From the NCBI GenBank assembly GCA_963576725.1, contig OY755241.1, positions 24,402,449 to 24,466,448 of the forward strand: 64,000 nt of DNA. Direction: 5' to 3'. The position numbers and the translations under genes are program-made. The stretch comes from Azorinus chamasolen (lineage: Eukaryota; Mollusca; Bivalvia; Cardiida; Solecurtidae). This document shows, one piece after another, positions 31,049 through 42,560 of this stretch (the stretch's first letter is position 1; the number at the start of each line of letters is the position of its first letter). The notes beneath the pieces are model-generated. The model had not been told where the DNA came from. It saw nothing but the letters and a program-made list of their open reading frames with translations, and did not search any database.

Positions 31049-32461
31049 AAAGGTTTACGTTTAGCATTGGGTGCCTTTAGGACATCCCCTGCTAAAAGTT
31101 TATATGTTGAGGCGAATGAGCCATCACTTTACTCTCGTCGTGAAAAACTATCCATGCAGTATACCTCTAAATTAGCTTCAAACCCATCAAATCCCGCTCA
31201 TAAAAATGTTTTTAGACCTAAATATCAACGTTTATTTGAATCTAAGGAAAAGGTAATTCCACCTTTCGGAATACGTATGAAAAGCAGTTTTCAAAATAGT
31301 GATATAGATTTGTCTTTAGTTGAAAAGACTAAAGTTGAATCTATACCGCCTTGGACTATTAAACCACCAAAAGTTATCTTTGAACTAACACGGCATAAAA
31401 AGTCTGAAACAAGCTCGCTTGAATTCAGTTCTTTTTTAAATGAAATAATTTCAAGATTTGAAGATTATGAACAACTTTATACTGATGGTTCAAAAGATGA
31501 TGAGAGAGTCGCAGCTGCATTTGTGGCTGATGACACAGAGACAAAATTTCGGCTTCCTGATAATGCCTCCATTTTTTCAGCAGAGATCAAAGCTATTGAC
31601 TTAGCTCTTGATTATATTGCTGGAAAATCATATAGTAAACATATAATATTTTCGGATTCTCTTTCTGTTTTACAATCTCTGAGTAAATGTTCTTCAAAAA
31701 ATGTTCTTATTAAAAAACTTGTTTTAAAATACCATGAAATGTCTAATTCAAAAGATGTAATATTTTGTTGGATACCTAGTCATTGTGGAATACAGGGCAA
31801 CGAGAGGGCGGACATTGCAGCGAAGTCTGCCCTTGAATCGCCTGAATCTGATATGAGATTACCGTATTCGGATTTCAAACCACAAATTACTAGACATATT
31901 CTATATAAATGGCAGGAGTCTTGGAATGAAGAAATTCATAACAAGCTCCATGCTGTTAAACCTATTTTAGGTGAACATTTTTGTTCATGCTTGCCAATTC
32001 GGCGTGATGAGGTCGTATTGGCCAGAATAAGAATTGGACATTCTTTTTTAACTCATTCATTTTTACTGAAAGGTGAAGTTCAACCTGAATGTTTATTTTG
32101 TTTTGAGCCTTATACAATTCAGCACATTCTCATTGAATGTCCTGATTTAATTTTAATCAGAGATAGGTTCTTTCAAGCAGATTCCCTGAGGGAACTGTTT
32201 GAGCTGGTAGAAATACCCAAAATATTTGATTTTTTAAAAGCCATTAATATATATTCTAAAATTTAAAAGGTATATTTTTAGAATGTCGATTATGTTTTGT
32301 CCTTATTTTATTTACAATCCTGTTGATCGGGACTGACATTTACATAATCTAGTGAGATTGTCTTTATTTGTTTTCATCATATAGTTTTATTTACATTATT
32401 TATTCGGCTCTATATGACCATCAGTGTCGATGGGCCGTAAAACACCATTCATTCATTCATT
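31049..32461 (+). mobile_element. 5'-truncated LINE inside family B element
   Basis: Matches the reference LINE from AAGGTTTACGTTTAGC near the end of RT to the (ATTC)n tail. Junctions: left in CTTCTTCTCTAAA, right at TCTACAAAGATTGTTC; no target duplication, and about half a family B unit missing between them. The same right junction occurs at 43042. Confidence 0.88.
31051..32266 (+). CDS. LINE RNase H region, undisrupted frame
   Basis: The frame is open from the RT C-terminus through RNase H (YTDGSK, SAEIKAID, FSDSLSV, PSHCG, NERAD) and CLFC...H....C to the stop. It is the only truncated copy spanning this region without an indel, which suggests a recent insertion. An ATG at 30971 upstream lies in family B sequence and would add ~27 foreign residues; it is not credited as a real start. 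Confidence 0.82.
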
Positions 32462-33271
32462 CTACAAAGATTGTTCAAATTATGACCGCTGGGCCAAAAA
32501 ATGGCCCTGCCCAAGGGCTTATCAGTTTTTCATATGAAAATCTTTAAAAATCTTCTCCAGAACTGTAAGGTCTAGGCCCTTGATATTTGGTATGTAGCAT
32601 CATCTTATGGTTTTCTACCAATATTCAAATTATTACCCCTGGGTCAAAAATGGCCCCGTCCTGGGGCTTATCAGTTTTTCATATGAAAAGCTTTAAGAAT
32701 CTTCTCCAAAACTGTAAGGCATAGACCTTTAATATTTGGTATGTAGCGCTATCTAATAGTTTTCTACCAAGATTGTTCAAATTATGTCCCCTGGGTTGAA
32801 AATGGCCACGCCCAGGGGCATATCAGTTTTTCATAGGAAAGTTTTAAAAAATCTTCTTATAAAAATCTTTAAAAGTCTTCTCTGAACTTGTAAGGCATAG
32901 ACCTTAGATATTTGGTATGTTGCATTATCTAATAGTCCTCTACCAAGATTTTCAAATTATGAACCCCGGATCAAAAATGGCCCCGCCCTGGGGCTTAACA
33001 GTTTTTCATAGGAAAATCTTTAAAATATCTTCTCCTCCAAATCTGTAAGGTCTAGACTCTTTATATTTAGTATGTAGCATCATCTAATGGTTTTCTACCA
33101 AGATTTTTCAAATTTTGTAATCTGTCATTGAAATCATTAATCTGTTATGAACAGGTGAGCGATTAAGGGCCATCATGGCCCTCTTGTTTGAATTCTTTTC
33201 TGCCCAGGCAGAGTGTTTGTTTCAAAGTCACGTTCAAAAAGCTCTAACAATTCCGACACTTCTTCCTCACT

Positions 33272-33605
33272 CTATTCTGGCCAATACGACCTCATCACGC
33301 CGAATTGGCAGGCATGAACAAAAATGTTCACCTAAAGTAGGTTTAACAGCATGGAGCTTGTTATGAATTTCCTCATTCCAAGACTCCTGCCATATATATA
33401 GAATTTAAAAGGTATATTTCTAGAATGTCGATTATGTTTTGTCCTTATTTTGTTTACAATCCTGTTGATCGGGACTGACATTTACATAATCTAGTGAGAT
33501 TGTCTCTATTTGATTTCATCTTATATTTTTATTTACAATATTCATTCGGCTCTAAATGACCATCAGTGTCGATGGGCCGTAAAACACCATTCATTCATTC
33601 ATTCA
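33272..33605 (+). mobile_element. Twin-primed LINE copy with inverted 5' segment
   Basis: 33272-33393 is the LINE in reverse complement (it equals the antisense of TGGCAGGAGTCTTGGAATGA through GGCCAGAATA). From 33394 the sequence is sense LINE from just before the ORF2 stop through the 3'UTR and (ATTC)n. The switch lies at a short ATATATA overlap. About 215 bp of LINE between the two segments is missing. This is the standard signature of twin priming. Confidence 0.88.
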
Positions 33606-34590
33606 AATTATTATGGTTTATGGTGGTTACATAGAACATAAGAGTACTGTTTAACATCAAATGACAATCTGACAATGAACATAAACTCTTTATCAGGGTA
33701 TCAATAAATGTACTAATACTGAATGTACTTATAATGAGCTATCTAGAAAGTGCATAGAAGACCTGAGCACTGAGGACCCTAAGTATTGCAGACCATAATT
33801 TTGTCAGTGTGCAGGGACCAATCCTTGATGCATGAAATTAGAAATGTTAGTTAAATCAAGGAATTGGGAAAACCGTTTGGATAAAAATGACTAGAATTCA
33901 CCTAGCATAACAAAACATGGCTAGAGTCTACCGCCTAATAAATAATTGGTATGAAAGTACTGAAGTTTGACTGAATCATAAAAGCCAGTGAAATGGAAAT
34001 GAAGTATGTAGTAACATTGTTAATGATATACCAGGTATTCTGATACTTATTTGTGTAAGCTACTGAACCAAATTACTAATGGCAATGAAAGGGACAATGT
34101 TGACCAGTTAGTTCATTATTGTTCAGTTAGGTACATGTATGTAATTAATAATTGAAAGGAAATATTGCAAAAAGTGTAAGATACACATTGCAAACTGAAA
34201 TATTTGACTTAATAGATAGTTATGCACTCTGTGAAAATATTTCATTGATTGTTTGATCAACATGGTTTAGTACAATGTGGTCTAATTAAGAATACATTAT
34301 ACTTACACAGGCGTGTTTAGTAATGACATTAATACATCAGTTGACAATGGATATAACACATCAAAAATAGTTTGAAACAACTATGCAATTACAGTAGAGC
34401 CCCTCGAAACCAGACATTCAATTTAGTATACATATTGATCTTGGAGACAGGATGCAGTTCAATGCAGGATGAGGTGAAAGTAATGAAGAAAGCTAAAGGA
34501 GCACCCTGCATTAAGCAGCCACCTGCCAACAAGTGTCTAAATTAGAGGACGTTTTACTGTATTCCTCATATGGAAAACATGAAATCAAAG
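33606..34590. other. Non-coding stretch without recognised feature
   Basis: AT-rich; no ORF with a domain, no clear repeat recognised. Confidence 0.5.
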
Positions 34591-34599
34591 CACAGGAAC

Positions 34600-35488
34600 A
34601 GAGTACACTTGAAACATGGCATTTACTATAACATAGTAAACTACATACAAAACGAACATTGACAGGCAAAGCATATGCTTTGGTTTGTGTATCCCTAGAT
34701 AAATTGTCACACAGTTAATTTGCAACTGATCTAGGTTATCAGTGTATGTTATGCAAATTGTTGAAACAAAAAGCATGTGCTGAAAAAAGGAGCAAAACAA
34801 GTTATTCAGATAATGGATGTTGAGGCAACTCAATAAAGTTAAGTCACAATTTTAGTTAAGTCAAAAGTAATTCCCTGATAAGCTATTTTCAGATTCAACC
34901 TCTATAAAGAATCTACTTAAGAGCATTTACTTTTAAAAAGCAAATCTCAGAATTTTGTAGATTTCACACCATTGAGATAAAAACAAAAGAGCAGTAGAGC
35001 ATCAGCTTCTTTGTAGAAAATGCTCCATTTATCACAATGGGTTCAAAAAGTGACTTTTACATATGCTTAAAAATGAGGGAATGAATTAAGGATGCACAAC
35101 AATGGTCGTGGCATTTCTAAAAATCACTCGTGTACTTTTCCAATATAAAAATATAATACTATTGCAAAGAACATGTTTGATATATACATTGACATATTTT
35201 TTATAAAGATGTACAGTTCGTGAGGCATTGCACTTACTGGTTATGAACTCTCATTATTTATTATGTAATGTATACATCTATGTGCTAGTAAAGAGTAAAT
35301 ATAACCACTAAGGAGAGGTTGAAACATTTATTTTCAGCCAAGTTCAACTGTAATTTTTCATTGTTGTCCATTATACTTACATCATTATAGGTGTAAATAT
35401 AATTGAGATAAAAAAAAAAAGAGCAGTAGAGCATTAGCTTCTTTGTAGAAAATGCTCCATTTATCACAATGGTTTCAAAAGGTGACTC
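34600..35488. repeat. Duplicated block, copy 1 (with degraded MITE-2)
   Basis: Shares long phrases with 43411-44090 and 46757-46850, for example TGACAGGCAAAGC(A/G)TATGCTTTGGTTT, CCCTAGATAAATTGT, CAGTGTATGTTATGCAAATT and AGCATGTGCTGAAAA. Holds degraded MITE-2 sequence (34850-35085 and 35415-35480: AATGCTCCATTTATCACAAT). Open frames here are short and without motifs. Confidence 0.65.
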
Positions 35489-35533
35489 CTCTATATGACC
35501 ATCAGTGTCGATGGGCCGTAAAACACCATTCAT
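35489..35533 (+). mobile_element. LINE tail-only insertion (45 bp) in MITE-2 sequence
   Basis: CTCTATATGACCATCAGTGT to ACACCATTCAT, with only about one and a half ATTC units. No clear target duplication. Confidence 0.75.
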
Positions 35534-36128
35534 CTGGATCTACTAGGTTTGCCAGTGCATGAAAGGGCGTTTATATGAGGGCATGGGTTAATCGACCCAG
35601 CTTTATGAGATGCATGAGCACGTAAAATATTAAGTATTTGGTCTCTACTGGTTCAAAATGAAAAGCCAATGTTACGGCTGCAGTTAAAGTTACAGGAAAA
35701 TGACACTCAACCTCCATGACCAGGTACCACTTAAAAGATGCAATGTTATGAGATGCACATGCTTGCTGAATGTCAAATATAATAATAAAGTCTCTATCTG
35801 TACCAAAGTCAAAAGTAATTGCCAACATCAAATTTAGGAGAAAATTACCTTTGACACATAACTGGTCTAAACCAAATACATCTAATCAGGGTATGCTATG
35901 TTTGCATATGGAATTACAATGGATCAGACTCTACTGGATTACCAATACCAAACAATCCTGTGTATATGTGTCGTTATTACTAAATCGGCTACTGAATTTT
36001 CAACAGGGAGATTATTAATATTAATTTCACGATTAGCTGTAAACATAAGTGACTATGACTGATACAGGTGGGGTGGTATATTAAACTACTTAAGTTTAGT
36101 TTAGAAAAATATATAATTAAGCGGATGA
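35534..36128. other. Non-coding stretch without recognised feature
   Basis: Open frames at 35571-35831 (minus) and 35770-36018 (plus) overlap antiparallel and show no domain. Confidence 0.5.
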
Positions 36129-36142
36129 TTCCAATACTAGCA

Positions 36143-38763
36143 CAACACTGAAAGCTACAATTTACCTTTTACTGAGAGAGAATTGTTTGATTCTCTTACT
36201 AAATCGCAAGATACAGCTGTTGGACCTGATGACATTCATTATCAATTTCTTAAACACTTGCCCTCAAATTGTATGCATGTTCTTTTAGATATTTTTAACC
36301 ATATATGGTCAAGTGGTAAATTGCCCAAGTTTTGGAAACAGGCAACAGTTATTCCTGTTCCAAAACCAGGGAAAGATAATACAGATCCAAATAATTATCG
36401 TCCTATATAGCCTTGACGAGCTGTGTATGTAAAACTTTAGAGCGCATGATTAACGCAAGACTTGTTTGGTATCTTGAATCCAACAACCTCTTTACGGAGT
36501 ATCAAAGTGGATTCAGGAGCCAAAGAAGTACACATTATCATTTAGTTAGGTTGGAATCATTTATTCGTGAAGCTTTCATCAACAAGGAGCACTTAGTTGC
36601 TGTCTTCTTTGATCTCGAGAAAGCTTACGATACAACTTGGAAGTATGGCATAATGAAAGACCTTCATGAATCTGGGTTTAAAGGTCGACTTCCAGTTTTT
36701 ATTGAAAACTTTTTAAATGATAGGGAATTTCAAGTCCGTGTTGGAACTACTCTTTCTGGTATGCAAAAACAGGAAATGGGTGTTCCACAAGGAAGTATTT
36801 TGTCAGTCACTCTATTTAATGTTAAAATTAATAATATTGTTAAATCTATTACTAGTGACACTGACTGTTCATTGTATGTTGATGACTTTTTATTTTGTTA
36901 CCGTTCTAAACACATGCGTACTGTTGAACGTCAACTTCAACAGTCCATTGATAAAGCTCAAAAATGGGCTACTGAAAACGGCTTTAGATTTTCAAAGTCT
37001 AAAACAAATTGTGTACATTTCTGTCAACTGAGAAAATTCCACAATGATCCTGAGTTGCACTTGAATGGTGATCCCATTCCTGTTGTAGACCAGGCGAAAT
37101 TTCTCGGTGTCATCTTTGACAAAAAAACTTTCCTTTATACCTCATATTAAATATTTAAAGGCTAACTGCCAGAAAACTCTGAAATTGCTTCGCGTTCTTG
37201 CACATATCGAATGGGGTGCAGATCGCAATGTAATGCTCAAATTGTATAGAAGTTTAGTGAGGTCCAAACTGGATTATGCTAGTGTTGTATATGGCTCTGC
37301 AAGGAAATCATACTTGCAGATGCTTGATCCAATTCATCACCAAGGTTTACGTTTAGCATTGGGTGCCTTTAGGACATCCCCTGCTAAAAGTTTATATGTT
37401 GAGGCGAATGAGCCATCACTTTACTCTCGTCGTGAAAAACTATCCATGCAGTATACCTCTAAATTAGCTTCAAACCCATCAAATCCCGCTCATAAAAATG
37501 TTTTTAGACCTAAATATCAACGTTTATTTGAATCTAAGGAAACGGTAATTCCATCTTTCGGAATACGTATGAAAAACTGTTTTCAAAATAGTGATATAGA
37601 TTTGTCTTTGGTTGAAAAGACTAAAAGTACAAAAATGAGTCATGCAGGAAATACCACATACAGAACAAACACTCGCCCGAGCAGCAACACAAGGAAACAG
37701 CAAATGTACATGGGTAGAAAAAACAACAAGAGACGCACAAAGACAAAACAAACATTCAATAGGAGGAAGATGGAAGTACCGCCTTGGAACGGTCAGTGAC
37801 AAAAGTCACCGGGGGTTTAAACCGGTTTATGGGCGCAAGTTGAATCTATACCACCTTGGACTATTAAACCACCAAAAGTTATTTTTGAACTAACACGGCA
37901 TAAAAAGTCTGAAACAAGCTCGCTTGAATTCAGTTCTTTTTTAAATGAAATAATTTCAAGATTTGAAGATTATGAACAAGTTTATACTGATGGTTCAAAA
38001 GATGATGAGAGAGTCGCAGCTGCCTTTGTGGCTGATGACTCAGAGACAAAGTTTCGGCTTCCCGATAATGCCTCCATTTTTTCAGCAGAGATCAAAGCTA
38101 TTGACTTAGCTCTTGATTATATTGCTGGAAAATCATATAGTAAACATATAATCTTTTCGGATTCTCGTTCTGTTTTGCAATCTCTGAGTAAATGTTCTTC
38201 CAAAAATGTTCTTATCAAAAAACTTGTTTTAAAATACCATGAAATGTCTAATTCAAAAGACGTAATATTTTGTTGGATACCTAGTCATTGTGGAATACAG
38301 GGCAACGAGAGGGCGGACATTGCAGCGAAGTCTGCCCTTGAATCGCCTGAATCTGATAATGAGAATACCGTATTCGGATTTCAAACCACAAATTACTAGA
38401 CATATTCTATATAAATGGCAGGAGTCTTGGAATGAGGAAATTCATAACAAGCTCCATGATGTTAAACCTATTTTAGGTGAACATTTTTGTTCATGCTTGC
38501 CAATTCGGCGTGATGAGGTCGTATTGGCCAGAATAAGAATTGGACATTCCTTTTTAACTCATTCATTTTTACTGAAAGGTGAAGTTCAACCTGAATGTTT
38601 TGAGCCTTATACAATTCAGCACATTCTCATTGAATGTCCTGATTTAATCTTAATCAGAGATAGGTTCTTTCAAGCAGATTCCCTGGGGGAACTGTTTGAG
38701 CTGGTAGAAATACCGAAAATATTTGATTTTTTAAAAGCCATTAATATATATTCTAAAATTTAA
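36143..38763 (+). pseudogene. LINE ORF2 (RT, RNase H) with several breaks
   Basis: Same protein as 16338-19028: TAVGPDDIHYQFLKHLP, NNYRPI, FDLEKAYDTTWK, MGVPQGSILS, YVDD, then RNase H motifs. Breaks: two extra bases (TA) near 36407, an extra A near 37126, the SINE-like insert at 37627, an extra A near 38359, and a 9 bp in-frame loss near 38597 that deletes the first residues of the CLFC motif. The catalytic Leu/Ser around FSDS reads FSDSRSV. Not functional. Confidence 0.88.
37627..37836 (-). mobile_element. SINE-like repeat, copy 2, nested in LINE
   Basis: About 210 bp nearly identical to 27237-27447, interrupting GACTAAAGTTGAATC of the LINE. The duplication at the ends is at most a few bases (AA or AAGT), which is short for a SINE. 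Confidence 0.75.
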
Positions 38764-39050
38764 AAGGTATATTTTTAGAATGTCGATTATGTTTTGTCCT
38801 TATTTTATTTACAATCCTGTTGATCGGGGCTGACTTTTACATAATCTAGTGAGATTGTCTTTATTTGATTACCTCATATAGCTTTATTTATAATATTTAT
38901 TCGGCTCTATATGACCATCAGTGTCGATGGGCCGTAAAACACCATTCATTCATTCATTCCAATACTAGCAAAGTAGAAATCATTGGACATAATTCTACCA
39001 AACTATTTTAGTTTTGTAGCATTGATTACAAATTTCATGAATATACTTTT

Positions 39051-40349
39051 AACAAGAGGGCCATGAGGCCCTGAAGCGCTCACCTGAGATAACCCCAGTG
39101 GCGAGGCCATTTTTGACCAAAAGCTACATATTTGGAGAGGACCATTAGATCATGTTACATACCAAACATAAAAGGTCTAGGCCTTACAGTTTCAGTAGAT
39201 TTTCCAATGAAAAACTGACAAGCCCTGGGGCGGGCCATTTTTGGCCCTGGGGTAATAATATGAACAATCTTTGTTGAGGACCATAAGATCATGCTACATA
39301 CCAAATATCAAAGGTCTAGGCCTTACAGTTTCAGAGAAGATTTTAAAAGATTTTCATATGAAAAACTGATAAGCCCTTGGGCAGGGCCATTTTTTGGCCC
39401 AGCGGTCAAAATTTGAACAATCTTTGTAGAGGACCATAAGATCATACTACATACCAAATATCAAAGGTCTAGGCCTTACAGTTTCAGTGAAGAAGATTTT
39501 TAAAGATTTTCCTATGAAAAACTGATAAGCCCTTGGGCGGGGCCATTTTTGGCCCGGGGGGGGGGGGGTCATAATTTGAACAATCTTTGTAGAGAACCAT
39601 TAGATCATACTACATACCAAATATCAAAGGTCTAGGCCTTACAGTTTCGGAGAAGATTTTTAAAGATTTTCCTATGAAAAACTGATAAGCCCTTGGGCGG
39701 GGCCATTTTTGGCCCGGGGGTCATAATTTGAACAATCTTTGTAGAGGACCATAAGATCATGCTACATACCAAATATCAAAGGTCTAGGCCTTGCAGTTTC
39801 GGAGAAGATTTTTAAAGATTTTCCTATGAAAAACTGATAAGCCCTTGGGCGGGGCCATTTTTGGCCCGGGGGTCATAATTTGAACAATCTTTGTAGAGGA
39901 CCATAAGATCATGCTACATATCAAATATCAAAGGTCTAGGCCTTAGTTTCGGAGAAGAAGATTTTTAAAAAAAATCCTATGAAAAACTGATAAGCCCTTG
40001 GGCGGGGCCATTTTTGGCACAGGGGTCATAATTTGAATAATCTTTGTAGAGGACCATAAGATCATGCCACATACCAAATATCAAAGGTCTATGCCTAACA
40101 GTTTCAGAGAAGAAGATTTTTAAAGATTTTCCTATGAAAAAACTGATAAGCCCTTGGGCGGGGCCATTTTTGGTCCGGGGGTCATAATATGAACAACGTT
40201 TCGTTCCCCCTAGCCAATGATGCTTCTGACAAAATTTCGTTATAATCGGGTTAGCAGTTTCAGAGGAGATGTCGTTTGAAAATGTGGACGGACGACGGAT
40301 ACATCGCGGTCACAATAGCTCATCTTGAGCCTTCGGCTCAGGTGAGCTA
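39051..40349 (-). mobile_element. Family B tandem-unit element, reversed
   Basis: Starts AACAAGAGGGCCATGAGGCC and ends GGCTCAGGTGAGCTA on the plus strand, the mirror of the copy at 30475. About seven units of ~150 bp (GAAAAACTGATAAGCCCTTG, ATCAAAGGTCTAGGCC), one with a G-run near 39558. No gene. Confidence 0.8.
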
Positions 40350-40749
40350 ATAATAAAAAGTTATGACATTTTAGTTCATCAGGGTCAAAATATTTAAATA
40401 CCAGAGTTTAATGACAGACATATTTTAAACAAACTTCAAATGTCATAACTTTTTTTTAATTTTCAGAACATTTTGAAAGGGAAATCTGTTCTGAAAGCCC
40501 TTGTTTAGATTTTTCATTCTGGAATAAGATCATAAATTCTGGAGTACTAAGTACTTGTGAATAAGCAAAAACATCTGGATGTAGAGAGGAATTTAACTAC
40601 ATTACGTTCTTTGAATAATAATTGTTGCCAAGTATATCCATGTTAACCCTTTCACTCATATAAAATCAAATACTTTTTCACATCTCCATAAGAGCCATCT
40701 GATCAGGGTCTGCTCTGAAAATGCTTATGACAAACTATATATATTTATA
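40350..40749. other. Non-coding with MITE-1 fragment
   Basis: TTAACCCTTTCACTCATA near 40649 looks like a MITE-1 end, followed by GAGCCATCTGATCAGGGTCT (about 40692), one hairpin arm. Confidence 0.5.
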
Positions 40750-41166
40750 CAGTAGAAACTGTGATTCAGGACAATCTTCAATTCTCCTAGGACAGATTGC
40801 GATCACAATCTCTCCTAAGAGAGACTCTGATCCTAATACATCTTAAGGACAATCGACGATTCTAATAGTACAGATTCCGATCACAGTCTGTCAACGACAA
40901 ACTGCAATTCTATCATGGAAATTCACAATTCTACTGGAAAGAATTATTATTACTTTTAAATATGACTCTTTAGTTCTTCTAAGAAAATGTACACTTCTAC
41001 TTAAAGAATATATTATTTTAAGATCACTAGTCTATATTGAGAACATGACAAACAAAACATGATTATGAATGATTTAAAAAGAGGATTGGGGTTTGTGCTA
41101 GGGGAGACTGCTATCGCAATGTGTCCCAGGAGAATCGGTGATTTTCCTGAGTCGCAATTTCTACTG
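40750..41166. mobile_element. 417 bp MITE with long inverted repeats and TA ends
   Basis: The first ~67 bp (CAGTAGAAACTGTGATTCAG...) are complementary at roughly three quarters of positions to the last ~67 bp (...CTGAGTCGCAATTTCTACTG). TA flanks both ends (40748-40749 and 41167-41168). Fits a Tc1/mariner-derived MITE. A 63-codon frame inside (41013-41204) is not coding. Confidence 0.75.
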
Positions 41167-41245
41167 TAACATATATATGATACTACAGTTTCTGCCATGG
41201 CCAAAACTTCCTGTGTCCATGTGCTATAATAATTATTCTAATTAA

Positions 41246-41345
41246 CCCTTTCCCTCCTGTAAAGTGTTTTCACGCATTTACAGAGTAGACCCAGATCAGA
41301 CGACTCCTATAGGAGCCATCTGATCAGAATCTGCTCTGTGTGCTC
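41246..41345. mobile_element. MITE-1 copy with complete hairpin core
   Basis: TTAA (41242-41245), CCCTTTCCCT, then the core CAGAGTAGACCCAGATCAGA...CTCCTATAGGAG...TCTGATCAGAATCTGCTCTG. The right terminus was not found. Confidence 0.65.
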
Positions 41346-41468
41346 ATGGAATTTAATAGATTTTTTTTACTTTCTACTATGACTGCAATGTTCCACCTTC
41401 CAACTTTCATTATGAAGGTTTTGTTTATGAATATTCAATAGCCACTGAAGTTTGGAATAAACAAATAA

Positions 41469-41702
41469 CCCTTTCCCTTATGTAGGCACATCTGCAAACA
41501 AAGTAGATTCAGATCAGATGGCTCCTATAGCAGCCGTCTGATCAGGGTCTGCTCTGTTTGCTTATGGTGTAATATAGATCTGATTCTACACATTCTGTCT
41601 GAGGCAAATATCCTGTGTTCATATGCAATTATAATAATCTTATTAATATTCATGACGTCATTATTTCCTACATGAATATTCAGTTATTCACCAGGGAAAG
41701 GG
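41469..41702. mobile_element. MITE-1, complete, 234 bp
   Basis: Termini CCCTTTCCCT and AGGGAAAGGG, right flank TTAA (41703-41706), left flank ATAA. The core at 41494-41561 pairs GCAAACAAAGTAGATTCAGA with its complement ending CTGCTCTGTTTGC around CTCCTATAGCAG. TTAA sites with CCC/GGG ends are typical of piggyBac-type transposons. Confidence 0.72.
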
Positions 41703-41706
41703 TTAA

Positions 41707-42560
41707 TATTCATGACACATGTATCTATTATTTATTTCTTACATCAATAATCATGGAGTAAAGTGTTATATTCACCAGGGAAAGGGTGAATAACTACCAG
41801 TGACACCAGGGCTGATTTTCAACTTGTTAAAATTCAATCATCATCTACACATGTACATACTTTATCAATGAATCAAGCATAGAAAACAACGCAGGGATTA
41901 CAGGAATCATCTGTTTGACTTTGATGATGATTTTATGGACATTTTCATGTTAAGAAGTCTATGGTTTCATGTGCATGATGGCCCTCTCAACATGTATGCA
42001 ATTTGCTGGTATTCTCCCAGATTCTATCACTTCTTCCTCAAACACATGGGTATGTCCTTTTATGAATGGCAATTTGCTGGTATTCTCCCAGATTCTATCA
42101 CTTCTTCCTCAAACACATGGGTATGTCCTTTTATGAATGCTGGTATGTCTAATTTCACTCTTCTGGTACAAAGTTCTTCACTGATATCATAGTAAATCAG
42201 CAAACTGTCACCTAGCAAGAGGTAATCCAAACCATTACATACAATGTTTTGTGAAGTAATTGCCATTGGCTTGTCCTCCAAATAGTGGTGAAATGTTTAT
42301 AATAAAACCATTTGGAGCAATTGCTATAAGAAATTTGTGTTATGGCCATAGATACATGTGCTCCATGCTTGTGCACAGACTTTCGCTCATTATTTTAAAA
42401 CATAAATGAAGAAATTCTAATCTTAATCTAACAAGTACAGCAATTATCTGAATCTCGACACTCCGTTTATAGGGCACTTTTTCTCGATATTTAGACAGAG
42501 TTGTGAGCAATGCGAGAAACACAGTCAAACTATAGGCCAGTACAAAATCTTGATTCGTAG
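41707..42560. other. Mostly non-coding, with a 71 bp tandem duplication
   Basis: A second MITE-like right end (CCAGGGAAAGGG) is near 41780. An exact 69 bp segment with a 2 bp spacer occurs twice at 42000-42139 (period 71). A possible coding piece overlaps it on the minus strand (next entry). Confidence 0.5.
42060..42266 (-). CDS. Possible exon fragment, unknown protein
   Basis: Minus-strand frame MAITSQNIVCNGLDYLLLGD through RRVKLDIPAFIKGHTHVFEE to ESGRIPAN has protein-like composition, unlike the surrounding repeats. No domain was recognised and splice signals are weak. The 71 bp tandem duplication covers its 3' half. Either an exon scrap or chance. Confidence 0.3.
   Translation of the reverse strand: MAITSQNIVCNGLDYLLLGDSLLIYYDISEELCTRRVKLDIPAFIKGHTHVFEEEVIESGRIPANCHS

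Larger units (their letters stand above)
30475..33188 (+). mobile_element. Hairpin-ended tandem-unit element, family B, with LINE inside
   Basis: Left end TAGCTCACCTGGGTACAAAG...CCAGGTGAGCT (hairpin). Units of ~150 bp (GGTATGTAGCATCATCTAAT, GGCTTATCAGTTTTTCATA) follow, and the right end is GGTGAGCG...GGCCATCATGGCCCTCTTGTT. Ends match family A but the core unit differs. A LINE occupies 31049-32461; the flanks of that LINE do not rejoin at the same unit position, so part of a unit is lost. Confidence 0.78.
36143..38956 (+). mobile_element. Second long LINE copy (RT to tail)
   Basis: Starts at CAACACTGAAAGCTACAATT, upstream of RT, and runs to (ATTC)n. Flanked by the 14 bp duplication TTCCAATACTAGCA (36129-36142 and 38957-38970), so both ends are exact. 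A SINE-like repeat is inserted at 37627-37836. Confidence 0.93.

Noticed and set aside
30971..31050. Fusion protein of family B sequence and LINE RNase H
   Set aside because: Open by chance across the insertion junction; family B has no coding frame in other copies.
35285..35533. Minus-strand 82-codon frame beginning MNGVLRPIDTDGH
   Set aside because: Again antisense of the LINE tail core followed by low-complexity sequence.
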